Shown: in pieces, positions 24,590 through 52,100 of the stretch
Layout of the letters: each line of letters starts with the position of its first letter
How positions within the stretch are numbered: position 1 is the first letter of the stretch
Assembly (NCBI RefSeq): GCF_001649575.2
Contig: NC_051431.1
Span: 21,880,268 to 21,944,267 of the forward strand
Length of the DNA stretch: 64,000 nucleotides
DNA from: Kryptolebias marmoratus
Lineage: Eukaryota; Chordata; Actinopteri; Cyprinodontiformes; Rivulidae
Reading direction: 5' to 3'
Translations under genes and position numbers: made by a program
The notes under the pieces: model-generated
The model's database searches: none
What the model was told of the DNA's origin: nothing
What the model saw: the letters and a program-made list of their open reading frames with translations, nothing else

Positions 24590-27500
24590 ATGGAGACCAA
24601 TAGTACAGACTTTCTTTTGGTCGCGTTCGTATGTCTGTCACTGCTTTTTCTAAAGTGTGATCCAACACATCCTGCAGGTAACAACAACATGCTGGTTTGC
24701 CAAGATGACTCTATGTCCGTTCACATCCCAAAAGAACTCTTCTACGGCCTTCCGTCCACCATCTACGTCCGAGGTAAGTCAGGACGACGTGAAGACGAAC
24801 AGCGCAGAGCTTCGAAGCGTGCGTGGCTCTCTGTTCACTCCACTGTGTCGCCCAGGTGATGGCAGTGGATATTACCAAGCCGCTGCCATCGCGGAGCGGT
24901 GCCGCTACTCCCTCCAGGAAATGCACGCCTTCATTGTTCTGACGGTCGCCTATGATGGGTGTTTTGTGAGAAGAGAAGTGAGCTCCCACTTCCCTTATTT
25001 CTAAATGTCGTCTAGTCATCGCACAGAGTTTTGCTTTGACGTTTCTCCAAAAATGTATTCAGTAGAAGTTCTCCGCGAGCCTCACAGTAGTCATCGTGGC
25101 CCCCGCAGACGAGGGCCCGCTGAGAGTTGTCCAGTCCCTGCGTCTAATCTGTGAAAGAAGAATAAAGGGTAAGAGCTGTGAACTGCATGTCACAAAATAC
25201 ATTATCAGAAATTCATTTTACCCTTAGTGCCCACAGTAAAAGGGGAAAGGCGGGCTGTAATGTTTTTGTCTGTTGGCAAAAAATCCAATGAACCACGGGG
25301 TGAGTTTTAATGAAATTTGCAGAATGTAGGCCTAATCATTGGATGTACAGCTACAATTGATTAACTTCTGGAGTCAGCCTTATTCAAGATGGCTGCCACA
25401 GCCAGCTGATCTTAGAAAACACACAAAAAGCTATAACTCAGTCAAGTTTACAGATGTTGAGCTAAAGATTTTTGTGGTAGCAGCTAAGAGACATCCACAA
25501 CACGTACTCTGAGCGTGGATTTGTGCATAATGCTATTTTCAACGTTTGAACAAAATGACTAGAATGCTGTCATTTTGCTGCTTTTTTGCAGAGCCAAGCG
25601 TGTTTATTTTCCCAGGAGACTCGAAGCAGTTTTTCTGCAACAAGAACGGATTCAACATCACCATCCCCAGGAACGCTACGGTCCCTCCTCTGAACCTGGA
25701 TGCAGTCTGGGTCGCGTCTGACCAAAAGCGCCGCTGCTTCCCCCAAACAAGATCCAAAGACGCTGTCGCTTTCAGCTTCCCGTTCACAGAGTGTGGCACT
25801 CAGTTCATGGTAAATGTAGACGAATGATCAACCAACCAGCTTTCAGACAACTCTGTGGTATTCTGGTGGTTTTGAATGAAGTGGGTCCAGATTGCAGATG
25901 GGAACATCACCTACTGGATCAACATCAGCGGTAAACCACATTCCCCGGGAGGTGTCATTTTTCGTCAAACTCCATTCCAGTAAGATGAACTAAACGAGTC
26001 AGTCGGGTTACATTTTGAACTTGGATACAATTTTCTCTCAAGGTTGTTTCTTGTTCCATTAGGCTGACCGTGCGGTGCAGCTTTGCACTAAATCAAATAA
26101 CTCGTCTGGGCATCACTGTTCAACAAAACGAATCTGATTACCTGTCAGTACTGAAGAACAAAGGGACACTGAGGACTGAAATGAGGTTTGCCAAAGGTCG
26201 AGACTTCTCTTTATGTATCTGGACAGATTTTTATTGATCACTGTCGACAGTGGGGCAATAATGTTTTTGTCTGAGTTGCTGCTGGCAAAATATCTATTGA
26301 ACCACTGGACAGAAAGAAATCATTGGGTGTAAGTCTACAAATAATTTGCTTTTGGAGTCAACCAATTCAAGATAGTTGCTGCAGCCAACTGACTTTGGCA
26401 AACATAAAAATGGTTCTAACGCAGCCAATTTCACAGATATTTAGCTAAAATTTGACATGCTGGTAGCTGAACACCATCCCCAATCCATCCTCTGAGCGCC
26501 ACACATCGAGCATCGTCTTTGCTTAAAACTTGGCCATTAAACTTTAATTTATTAAACTCTCAAAGTAATCACTGAATACCCATCTTCAGCCCATTAACAT
26601 GTAGGGTCCACTCAGTTCAAGATGACCACCACAGCTAATCGATGTTAGCCAACATGAATATGGCGCTAACTCGGCCAGTTTTACAGATATCGAGCTAAAA
26701 TTTGGTGTGGTAGCTGCTGAGAGCCAACCTCCTCAACACGTTTTTTTTTTGTGTGTGTAAACTAAATTAACATGTAGCTTTTCACCCTAACAGATTCCTC
26801 CTACAGCTCATTTTATTCGTCCAGCAGCCGTCCAGCAGGGCTTGAGCTTGGCCAGCCGGTGTTTGTGGAGGTGTTTGTTGTCAAACACCAGAACAAGGAC
26901 TTGACGTTGCTGCTCGAGGACTGCTGGGCCACACCGACCGAGGACCCGCATGACCCGCAGAGGTGGAACCTAATTGTTAAAGGGTGAAACACTTGGAATA
27001 AACAGCATTTGTCATTATTGGGAATTACTTTGAGATAAGACTTAAATTTTTTCTTTTAATTAACTGGAGTTGTTGTTCATCTAATCGAGGTGTCCCTCCA
27101 CTGGTGACAGCCAGAGAACCGTTTTGCTGCCGGTCTCCAGTAAAGAGAAATCAAACCCCTCCCATCACAAATGGTTCGTTGTTAAGCTCTTCTCTTTTGT
27201 GAAGTCACCAGCATCTAAAAACCAGGCAAGTAAAACAAACAGGCCAAAATGAATGGGTCAAGTAGTGTCCTCAGTGTGTTTTTCTGCAGTTTTTCCACAC
27301 TTCACCTGCTCTGCTCCAGGTGTATTTCCACTGTAACATAGAGATCTGTAAGGGACCAGACTGCTTCCAACACTGCAGGAATGGTGAGTAGAGGTTCAGC
27401 AGGTTTTCTCCTTTTAAATCTATTCTCATCTGAGTTTTTAGGTGAAGGATTATCTGCCACTGAAAAGCGAAACGTGGGTGATGACATTTTTGACAGGTGG

Positions 27501-29169
27501 TGGTATGCACCTAAAAGACGAGGGATGAAAGTCAGCCGGAGCAAGACAGAGTACCTGTGTGTGAATGAGAGAGAGGCTACAAGGAGGTCAGAGGTCACAA
27601 AGGTGTAGGACTTCAAGTACTTAGGGTTGACTGTCCAGGAAAATGGGGAGTGTGGTAAAGAGGTGAAGAAGAGAGTCCAGGCAGGATGGAATAAAGTTTC
27701 AGGAGAGATTTGTGAGAAAAGTGTGTCGGCAAAGGTCAAAGGAAAGGTTTACAAGACAGTGGTGAGACCAGCTGTGTTGTTTGGTTTGGAGACAAAAAGA
27801 CAGGAGACAGAGCTGGAAGTGGCAGAGCTGAAGATGCTGAAGTTTTTTTTCCTTGGGAGGGACAAGGATGGACAGGATTAGGAATGAGGTCATCAGAGGT
27901 CCAGCACAGGTTGAAGGTGTGGGAGATAAAGTTAGAGAGGACAGACTGAGATGGTTTGGACATGTGCAGGACATGTACTCCTTACGTTGCTGGAGTATCC
28001 GAGAAACTCAGAAGGATTTTCTCCAAACACAACATCCCAGTACATTTCAAACCCAACAAGACTCTCAGACAGAGGCTGATCCACCCTAAGGACAAAACAC
28101 CCAAACCAAAACTGAGCAGAGTTGTGTATGCAGTTCAGTGCAGCGAAGAATGTTCAGACCTTTATATTGGAGAGACCAAACAACCTCTCCACAGAAGCAT
28201 GGCTCAACACAGGAGAGCCACCTCTTCGGGACAGGACTCAGCTGTCCACCTACACCTCAAGGATAAGGGACACTCCTTTGAGGACCAAAATGTTCATATT
28301 TTGGACCGAGAAGACAGATGGTTCGAGAGGGGGGTAAAAGAAGCCATCTATGTCAAAAAGGAGAAACCAACATTAAACAGAGGAGGAGGTCTCAGATTTC
28401 AGCTTTCAAAAACATATAATGGAGCTTTAGGCCTGATCCCCAGTCAGTTTCACTCCAATCAACACCTGCACTCATGTGACAAGAGTGGCCCCTCAGTGAG
28501 TCAGACAAACAAGGATTCTAACGAGCCTCCTTTGTTAGGAGAGTGAGAACAATTTGCAAGCAATCCAGCTTGCATCACATCTCAGCTTTAAAAGCTCAAC
28601 TCCACACTCTCTATTTCTGAATTGAGAAAGCTCCTCGGATGAGAAGCGAAACGTATTCAGCTACAGAATAGAAGTCCAGTTGTTTTTGTTTTTTAACTTT
28701 TTTTGAATTTACCATGGCCTGGATGACTGAGAATCTACACCAGCAATTTGATGTTGTAGTAGCATAATTCATCCCTAACCTATACTTCCAGTGCTAATGG
28801 ATTATGCAAGATCTTGCAATACTGTGTCATTGTGATTGCATTATTTTCAAGATAAGATGATCTTAGTTTAAAATTCTTGCATGAAAGGTGGTGGTGATAT
28901 GCATTCCTTCAAGTAATGGGAAGTCTTTAATTGTTTTTTTTTTTGTTTTTTTTAGCTGTATCAGTGGTCTCATAATGTATTGAATCTTGTACAGATTTCA
29001 GACTTTGCCTCAAGGCAAATGATGTTGATGTTTAGCTACACAAACAAAACTATTACCCTTAGTCTCTGTTTACCTTTCAGAGAAGCGTAAACTAAGAATC
29101 TCATCTGGAACATGGCGAAGGATTTCATCCAGAACTGTCTCAAGTGGACCTCTTCTGTATCAGCTGTGA
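24590..29169 (+). CDS. Secreted zona pellucida (ZP) domain protein, egg-coat type
   Basis: Exons: 24590-24773, 24856-24977, 25066-25168, 25592-25809, 25891-25979, 26063-26196, 26794-26983, 27090-27225, 27320-27383, 29081-29169 (1329 nt, 442 aa). Signal peptide about 1-23; an N-terminal Cys-containing region about 35-136 like an extra ZP-N domain; then a ZP module: ZP-N from Cys152 to the ECGTQFM segment, and ZP-C with [29 protein letters not shown] (393-397) and DCFQHC. It ends SSGPLLYQL with no membrane anchor. ZP modules polymerise into egg-envelope filaments. No trefoil domain is seen, so it is not a standard ZP1/ZP4; subfamily unresolved. The intron after 27225 has a GC donor. The acceptor before 25066 (CAGTAG) was chosen because it alone keeps the frame. 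The last intron carries retroelement pieces yet the frame resumes, so the gene is probably intact. Confidence 0.8.
25235..25555 (+). repeat. Dispersed repeat family A, plus copy in a ZP-gene intron
   Basis: Runs from a 'tgtctgttggcaaaa' block through AAGATGGCTGCCACAGCC to 'gctattttcaacg', the fullest plus-strand copy in the window. Confidence 0.65.
26235..26760 (+). repeat. Dispersed repeat family A, two tandem plus copies in a ZP-gene intron
   Basis: The 'ggagtcaacc...tcaagat' and 'gagctaaaatttg' blocks occur twice in a row. Confidence 0.65.
27485..27975 (+). mobile_element. LINE fragment (C-terminal reverse-transcriptase region)
   Basis: Broken frames read as the region after the reverse transcriptase core of a fish non-LTR retrotransposon: [61 protein letters not shown] and LRWFGHVQ. 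Stops and frame changes (for example the TAG at 27607) show it is dead. It stops abruptly at about 27975, where the Penelope-like piece begins. Confidence 0.8.
27980..28700 (+). mobile_element. Penelope-like element 3' part with GIY-YIG endonuclease domain
   Basis: An open frame of about 196 codons (27956-28546) encodes the C-terminal nuclease of a Penelope-like retroelement: VVYAVQC and [11 protein letters not shown] (the GIY-YIG equivalents), then [37 protein letters not shown] and [15 protein letters not shown]. These elements copy themselves through RNA with a reverse transcriptase linked to this nuclease. The reverse transcriptase part is absent, so the copy is truncated. The non-coding 3' end matches 15695-15760 and 55646-55715. 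It lies inside the last intron of the ZP gene, fused to the LINE fragment. Confidence 0.85.
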
Positions 29170-29382
29170 ATATTTAGACCGCTAGTTTCAGTCATTTTGT
29201 GACGATGGGAACAGCTCAGCAAGAGATACTGGCTGTTTAAAATTAAATGTTTAGCATTTAATGTGATTAATATCATATCAACAGTGATGGCCTTAATGCA
29301 CGGGCATGCTTTTTCCCCTGTCTGTCTTTTTGGAAGTTTGCTGTCCATGAGGCTGGCTCAAACTCTCAGATATCAGTGTGTA

Positions 29383-29388
29383 AATAAA
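29383..29388 (+). terminator. Polyadenylation signal of the ZP gene
   Basis: AATAAA 213 bases after the ZP stop codon and 200 bases before the dhx40 promoter motifs. This supports the distal last exon at 29081-29169. Confidence 0.6.
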
Positions 29389-29587
29389 CAAATTTAAAAA
29401 ACAAAGCAAGTGTTATTTGAATTTGAATAGTAAAACTAGAGCTGAAAGATAACTGACAAAAGTGATAATTTGAAGAGATTTCACTTTGGTTTTAAAAAAC
29501 TACATTTAAAAAAAAAAAAAAAAAACTCGTTTTAATTTGATGTAGCGGTTACCCCCATTATCAGTGCTTTTATTTTGGCAGGTATTT

Positions 29588-29650
29588 TGTGTCACGTGAC
29601 CAGAAGCGGACCAATAGTAGCGGAGAATGGGTCAGCGTGCGGAAGTCTCT
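29588..29650 (+). promoter_or_regulatory. Proximal promoter of dhx40
   Basis: The palindromic E-box GTCACGTGAC at 29591-29600, CCAAT at 29611-29615 and an ETS-type GCGGAAGTC at 29639-29647 lie within 60 bases, about 170-220 bases upstream of the dhx40 ATG. There is no TATA box. This is a usual housekeeping-promoter arrangement. Confidence 0.6.
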
Positions 29651-29810
29651 GAGGCTCTGTCGTTTTAAAAACGACTGGAGTGCATTTTGTAAAGTTCAGC
29701 AGCTTCTGTGACTGTTAGTAAAAGGTAACCTGTATTTTGTGCGGTTTTGGTCCGTAATTTCGTGGCGTTATATCCGCTTCTCGCTCTGCTGTGTTGTAAA
29801 GTTGTCGGTT

Positions 29811-37333
<7,523 letters not shown>

Positions 37334-37362
37334 CAGAGCGGGCCGTGTGAACTGCACACAGA

Positions 37363-37368
37363 AATAAA
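37363..37368 (+). terminator. Polyadenylation signal of dhx40
   Basis: AATAAA 30 bases after the stop codon, followed by T-rich sequence; a second AATAAA lies at about 37395. The 3' UTR is very short. Confidence 0.75.
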
Positions 37369-37639
37369 ACTGGGGTTTTTTTGTACGTTTTTTTTAATAA
37401 AAATATCATTCATGATGACATTGCCCCTGTCCTTTTTTATTATTTTTTTAAGTGCCTCTCTGTAGCAGCAGGTCTTTTTTTTTTGAGTCTTCAGCAGTGA
37501 GTTGACAGGAAGTAGATCCTCCAGACTGAAGGTTTTAGTTTAGTGGATTCTTAGTTTTATTGATATAATATTTCACATCGTGCCCTTGCTTTGTACAGTC
37601 GGTGCGGGATTAAGGTCACGGTGTAGTACTTGGTGTACT

Positions 37640-38102
37640 TTCACACCGACCGTTCAGGTACAGTGGACCCTCTGGTGCGTGTGACGTCACTTCCTATTGT
37701 TGCTGTTGTAGTGACAGACAGACGGAGGGCTTCCATGCTAAGCAGCGACTAACCACATTAAAGCGTCGGAGAGGCGGCTCGTTGCATTTCCTGGAGCTCG
37801 AAACCGTCCCTGGACGTCTATCCATCAGTTTCCACCTCGGCGGAGCTTCGTTTTTCTGGTCTGCTCAGCTCCGTGAAGCACTTAGCTGCAGAAACTGACC
37901 GAGCACGCCGCCGCCACCGCCGCCGCTTCTGCTGCGAGAGAAGAAAAACAAGCTCGGTGAGCGGTGTGCTAAAGCTGTGTGATCATTGACAGAGTTCAAT
38001 ACACACAAGCTTCGGGTGATAACCGGCCGGAGTGCTGTGCTGCGTGGCGCCGAGGATCGCTAGGAAGCCACGGCTGGGACTATTTTTGGCCTTAGAAGTC
38101 GA
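37640..38102 (+). promoter_or_regulatory. akt2: GC-rich promoter and non-coding first exon of akt2
   Basis: CpG- and GC-rich sequence with a GCCGCCGCCACCGCCGCCGC run (about 37908-37927) stands out from its AT-rich surroundings. It ends at a strong donor (GTCGAG then GTAAGAAG, exon end about 38102); another possible donor is at 37957 (GTGAGCGG). The 3.4-kb intron then reaches the acceptor at 41490, ahead of the exon with the start codon. The boundaries are inferred. Confidence 0.6.
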
Positions 38103-38584
38103 GGTAAGAAGCCCGCAGAGTAACGAGAACTAGCGCAGGTGGCTAACGGCGATGCTAACTAGCTGTTAGCTTAAAATAGGTTTTGGCTCGCTGCCTTGTT
38201 TGATCTTAATGCTCTCGTGGTCAGTGTCCTCGATGCTGCCCCGCGCGCCACTTGCCTCAGTTGCTTATCAGCTCGGGCATTGTTTCAAGTGTCCCGACCA
38301 TTTTATTTCCTCCCAGGCGAGGATTAAAAACGCCCTGGACTTTGAAGGTATTGTTTGTTGACTCTGTTAGCTTTGCTGCCACACTTCTACGGTGTGGCTT
38401 GTGTTTACTGAAATACAGCGGGGCTGCCTGGAAGAGTGCACGACCCGTCCCTCAAAATACAGAGTCATCCTTTAAATTAGACAAAACTAAAAGGTGTGTT
38501 CGTCATTAAGAAGCGCACTTTGGATCTGTGACTTTAATATTCAGTGCAAACCTATTTATAGGTCATGTCAAATTCATTGCAGCA

Positions 38585-39680
38585 CATTTAGAAACAACTG
38601 TACTGAACCCAAGTGCTTTACAGGTTAGCTAAACCATGTTTAAAAATAATAAATCTAATTCAATAAGATTGAAAGGAAGATTAAATATTATCCCCCTAAA
38701 AGCTTATATACTCTATGTAGGTCTTGTTCTCTGCTTGAGTTAAAAGTCTAAGAAAAAGGATGAGTCTTAAGCAGAGATTTGAAGGTCTCAACAGGCTGTG
38801 TGTGTGTACTGAGGGGTAAACTAATAAAGATTTAGGACAGCCCCTGCAAATGCCCAATCTTGTCCGTGTTTCAATCAGGATCTTGGAACATCTACGAAAA
38901 AGCTGGCTGGCGTCTGCGTGGTGTTAAAGAAAACCAAAAAAAAACCGTCTCAACTCGAAGACTACAGATGTGTTTTTGTGGTTCCAGGTAAAGAGATAAG
39001 CTGCTGCACTGATCCAGATCATACGGAGCGTTACGGCAGTCCAATCATAAAAGAAAGAGTAGTTTTTAACCAGGTCTCTTGACAGGGAGTTGCCAATAAC
39101 TTTGAATTTGTGGAGAAATAAACGAGCTTACAGCTGCATTAACCTATCTGCCCAGTTCAAAGGAGCTCACAGTACTAGACCTCGATCTTTTGACTGTGAA
39201 GAATCTCAACTAAACCGTTGAGAGGATTGCGTTTTCCGAAGCAGATGACTTCATTTCACTGATATTGACAGAGTTTAATTTTCAACCAGGTTTCCAGTAA
39301 GGATGAACGCTCCCTAACGTACCAGACAGATATACCTGCGTATCGCCAGCAAAGCAGTGGAAGAGAATATGATGTTTTCGTAACAAATACACCCCCCAAA
39401 GGCAACGTATGCTGGGTGAAGAAGCAGTGGACCTGAAATGGATCCTTGAGGAACCCCAAAAACTGAGAGGAGCTACAGAAGAGCAAAAATCCCCGACATT
39501 AGGAGACAAAAACAACCTTCATGTTCGTTTGATACGATTTGGATCAGGACAGAGCTGTACGTTTTATTACAATGTGTTCGAGGCGTGACACGGGGTTGTT
39601 ATGATCTACAGGATCAAAGGCTGCAAACGGGTTAAAAGAGATAAAGATTATTAGGCTGCAGTTTATATTAGATGGCAACT
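38585..39680. repeat. Degraded dispersed repeat in akt2 intron 1
   Basis: Recognisable blocks of a common fish element remain (gatgagtcttaagcagagattt; ctgctgcactgatccag; gttgccaataactttgaatt). No coding capacity. Boundaries approximate. Confidence 0.4.
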
Positions 39681-41160
39681 ATAAATCAAAACTACTAAAC
39701 AGAAAAAAGTGGAATGTAGTTTGGTTAACTGAAGGACAAAAAGCTTATATCTACTAAGTATCATTTTCTGTTTAAAGTTAGTCTGTAAATGATAAATAAA
39801 GAGGATATCGTACAACAGTCAGGTTACAGCTGAAATATAATATAAAAACTTTTCTGAGAGTTCATTGATGCATCCATTTTTTTTTGGTTTGTAGAACATT
39901 GGATGCAAAAGGAGTTGTTTTCTCAGTTGATTTAATCAATTTTTATTTTATTTTATGTTTATTTTACTTTTTTTACAGTGCAGCTTGGAAGGATAAACAA
40001 CTTCCAACAAACTCAAAATATTTAGGATGTTTTTTTTCCTTAAATGTAAAGGTTTTATTTCAAATCTTGAGAAAACAGAACAGGTGAAAGTTGTTTAATG
40101 TAGGCAAAATATTTTACAAATTCTTGTCACCCTATTAGGCAGATTTGAGGTTGTTTTTTTTAAATTTATTTAGGTAAAACTTTTACACGCCCATTGTTGA
40201 ATAGGTTGTTGAGGACATTACAAATAGTATCAATGGAGGCAACTCAGCAAATATTTGTTATTTTTTCACTTTTCCTGAAAGTTGGCCAACCCACTCATTT
40301 TCTAAATGAAGATTTAATCCAATGCATCAGCATATTTTGCCTTTTTGTTGTGAAAAGAAAGAAAAAATGCTCTTTAAGGTAGATTGTCTTCATGTTTGTG
40401 AAGACGAGCTGCTTTACAGTAAAAGGTTGTTATTATTCGTATTATCTCAGAAAGCAATTCAACGTTACTCAGAGTGCAGATAACTATAGATGGCAATAAA
40501 AAGTCTGAAGTCGAGGGGAGCCTTATCTTGTTTTTATCTTTGTAAACAAAGCAGTTCAAACAGCCGTTGCAACTGTAAACCCTAAAATATTCAACCCCAT
40601 AATTTTCACTGAAGTGCTGTGAATTCTGGTGAACCTATTATCTAACAGAAGCTGTTGATTCAGGACTGACCCCGAGTAACCAAGGCCTCCGCCGCGAACG
40701 TTCAGCAGAAGCCGCAGGACGCCATTGCGTTTCGCGCGGCAGAGAGGCTCCGCAGGCGTTTCAGATCAAAGAGGCGTGGACCGCTGGATCATTTTTTATA
40801 CAACGCCACCAAAAAAACCCTGAGCTGATCGGCTTGTGCAAATAATAATAACGTAAAGGTGAGGACGCCAAGGGCATGGTCAGGAGGGCCGCGTTATCGC
40901 TCGGATCGGCCGCGGCGATGTGCCAGTTTCAGCAGTTTCTGTGTTGTGGGGTTGTATTTCAGGACAACAAAGTGCTTGACTTGGTGATTCTTCTTTATTT
41001 TCCAAGTACCTCAACGTGCTGAGATCGCTCAGATACGTGTGAAAAGAAATCTGTCGTTGCACGAAATCCCTTTCAGTTTTTGTCCTCACCCCCGTCTCAT
41101 TGGCTGGACCTGTACTTCCTCCAGGTCCTGTTTTTTCCTCATTTCTTTCTTCACTGTTAC

Positions 41161-41164
<4 letters not shown>

Positions 41165-41197
<33 letters not shown>
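41165..41197. repeat. (TA)n microsatellite
   Basis: A pure TA run of about 32 bases in akt2 intron 1. Confidence 0.95.
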
Positions 41198-41199
<2 letters not shown>

Positions 41200-41605
41200 G
41201 AATTAAATATCAGGCAGTTTTACCCACACGTTGAAAGTTATTGGGCTAAAAAATGAATTATTTTGTGCTCAATTAAAACAATGTCTTGTCATTTTGTTAT
41301 CATTTGATTAATTTTTGATTAAGGTTTGTGCCTTTTCTTGCTTCATATTTATTTCTGTTAAAGGTAATAATTTTTAGGAGCTTGTCAAAGCTGTCGCTGA
41401 AACAGAAAGCGTTGGTTTTATATTTTATCTGCTCGATACATGTTGGTCGTTTTAAACGTTAACAATATCCTTCTTAATTTTCTCCTCCAGGTATTACGCG
41501 GTATTGGTTTTTATTTGCGCCGCAGCCGAGGACTGAACCAGTAAGAACCGTTTCCATCAGCTTGTCTGCAGCCCCCTACCCACCCCAACAGTCTTCTGCC
41601 CCAGC

Positions 41606-49157
<7,552 letters not shown>

Positions 49158-52100
49158 TCACTGAGACTCATGAACAAGCAAACAGGCTGGCACACAATCA
49201 CAAACCCACATGCACCCATGCACTGCTGAGGAATCGGAATGACACAAACAAAACGTGGCACAAGATGCATTGTCATTCTGTCTTTGACACACACACACAC
49301 ACACACACACACGGACACACAGATATATATATCTATATACATATAGATATATATATCTATTTATATACACAGGCAGATGATGAAGTAGGAAAAGAGCACA
49401 CAGACACACACCATGACTGACTGCCTTCAGCAGGTTTGCTTTGGATCGACTGGCAGCTTTGTCTCTGCACGTCCTCCCAGGGTGGACGTCAGGCTTCCCT
49501 GCTGGACCTCTGCTGCACCACATCAAAGCCTTTACACTTTGAAAACCAGGTTATGCCAGCAAGTACCACCTCTTTACCAGCTGTTCCCACGGTTCACACA
49601 CACACACACACACACCAAATAGCCCATGCATAGACTACATACATAAACGCACTCGATCGAATTTTTAAAAAGTATATTCAGAATTAGGAAAATTGGGGAA
49701 AAGGATGATTTTTTTTTTTTTTAATTTCGTCATTTGTTACGGTTTTAACTGTAAAGCCATATTTCAAATTTTTTTTTTTTTTTTTTTGATTTAAAGAAAT
49801 AACAAGTGCTCTTTCTGAAACTTGCTGTTACAAATCAAGCGTAGGATTTTCCTACAGCGGTGGGGGGGGCGTAAACGAGGATAAGAGTTTTTTTTTTTTT
49901 TTTTGCCATTACTGTGTTTGCACTGCACAGGTGTATACGGACGAGAGGATACGGATGTACGCGCGAGTGCAAGAGGAATGAATGAACAACACATTTTAAT
50001 TCTCAACCATCCATTGTCTGTTTTTTTGTTTTGTTTTGTTTTCGTTTTTTTTTTTTTTTGGTTTTGCATGTTTTTAAACCCAAAAACTTTGCTGGATTAT
50101 TGATGAAAGAGGACACTACGCAGAGCAAATCAGTGCGCTTTTTAAGATTTTTTTTAATTTTTGTTTTTTTAAAACGGGATAAGACGTGTAGTTTATGATT
50201 GCTGTAGCCAGCTGGTTCCGAAGCGTGACCTCAGTCAGGGCTGATAAAGACAAGATCTCTTGCATGGCTAACCTTTGCTGTAAAAGCTGCGTTGAGTTGA
50301 AGCGATGCGGCGCTCGTGCACTTATAGAGTCCAGGTTCCTGCGTGCAAACTGAAAAAACCAACTAGCCACTGGTTTTTGGGGGCGCGGCCAGGTCCGTGC
50401 CCGTTTCCTCTACGAGTCAATAAAAATCAAGGGAAAGAAAACGGAGACGAAAACTTTTGACCCCCAGCTTTTCCTCAACCTGTCCACTTTAACGTCATGG
50501 TCCTCAGTCCAGTCACTCTCAACTCCCCTAACTTAATAATTTCGGGGTTTTTTTTTAATTTTAATTGTAATATTACTGCAGACTTTTGAAATATATATAT
50601 TTTTAAAAGAAGTTTTTGATTGTCCTTATATTTAAAGAATAAAAAAGCTGAATCGTTTTTTGTAAAAGTCCTCCCATCCCCCTCGAAAAAAAAAAAAAAG
50701 CAACTTGTTGGGACATTTAACATTTCATACTTTTTCCACGTTTAATTTGTAGAGCCTGATTTGTGTTTTCTGAAGTGTCCAATCAGCTTAAACGTCTGTA
50801 TGTTCGGAGGAACGGCTTGACGGCTCAGTCCAAGTCTGCAGAACGGAGGACCTACCGTTGCGATGAAATAAAATAATATGAAAAAAAAAAAGCCACCTGC
50901 ATGCTTTACGTCAAGAAGGCACATGGGTGAAAGAAGCTGTGGGCAGCGAACTGACAGGAACGTATTATTTTAACACAATGCTGGAAGAGATGTTAGTTAC
51001 TCTCTAAGTCTCACAAGAGGAACGTTTTTAAAAAGAAAAAAAACAACAACTTTGTCATTGTTTTTGTTTGAGTTTTTCTTCCTTTATTTTTGTTTTTCCT
51101 TTTTTCCTCCCACCATCAATTTCTCATTTCTCAAATTTTGGAAGACTTGTTGTCTTGTCTAAGTACATTATATAAAATATATATATTAAAAAAAAGTTTT
51201 TCAAACGTCTTTCTTTTTTTTAAATTATTTTTATGGTTTTAAAATGTTTTCAGTTCTTCATTTCAAGGGGATTCCATCAGAGGATTATGGGATTGGTTAA
51301 AGCATCAGACTGAGTAAAACATCACTACAAACGCTGAATTCACTGCTTTTAATCAGCATGATTAGACTAACAGAAGGAAAAAAACAAAGCACTGAGCAGA
51401 ATTTGTAAAACTAGAGACTTTTTGCTTCATGGATTGATGAACAAACCTGCCTACATTTTGCAAAAGCTTGTAAGCTTAAGCTTTTTATTATTATAATTAT
51501 TATTATTATTGTATTTGAATCAGGAAAGTCAGGCTTATCCTTTTATGTTCAGTAAAACAAGAATAATGACATTATTTGACAATAATCTGCAGAGTATTGA
51601 CTTATTGCATTTAAAGTTTATTGCATAATCAGATGAGCTCTCTTGGACATCCCTCTTGGCCCATTTTGATTATTTTGTGTGCTTTTAGTTTAAATTCTTA
51701 TTCTTTGCTTTAAATGCGTGTGTGTGTGTGAGCGAGAGAGACAGAGTGAGCGCGTTCATCCCAACAGGAAAATAAGAAGCAGCAGGTTTTTGGCCCGGCG
51801 ACGACCGCGAGGTGACCACGGTTTCCGCGAGACGACAAAGTGATCCAGTGGCTTTTTTTTTTTTCTTCCTTCTTCTTTTTTACAAACAACTCCAGCACCT
51901 CTTCTCTCACTGGGCTCAGGCACTGGCCGTCACACTCTGACCCGGAGCCCTGCTCGGGACGCGACAGGGCCCCGACATCAGAACCATTGCACTGATGGGA
52001 CTCCACTGTGGAACTGCCTTCGTTGCCGTCACGGCCACAAGGGGCTGCCGCCGCCGCTGCTGGACTCGTCGACGCTGGCGCGCTGAAGCCATAGGCCGAG

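Noticed and set aside
27422..27497. AG/GT-bounded segment after the ZP-C exon ([15 protein letters not shown]) as the next ZP exon
   Set aside because: It would leave phase 2, which does not join the distal exon in frame, whereas skipping it gives an intact end; it may be a cryptic exon.
49158..49526. Minus-strand frames rich in Val-Cys and Ile-Tyr repeats after akt2
   Set aside because: Products of CA and AT microsatellites in the 3' UTR.
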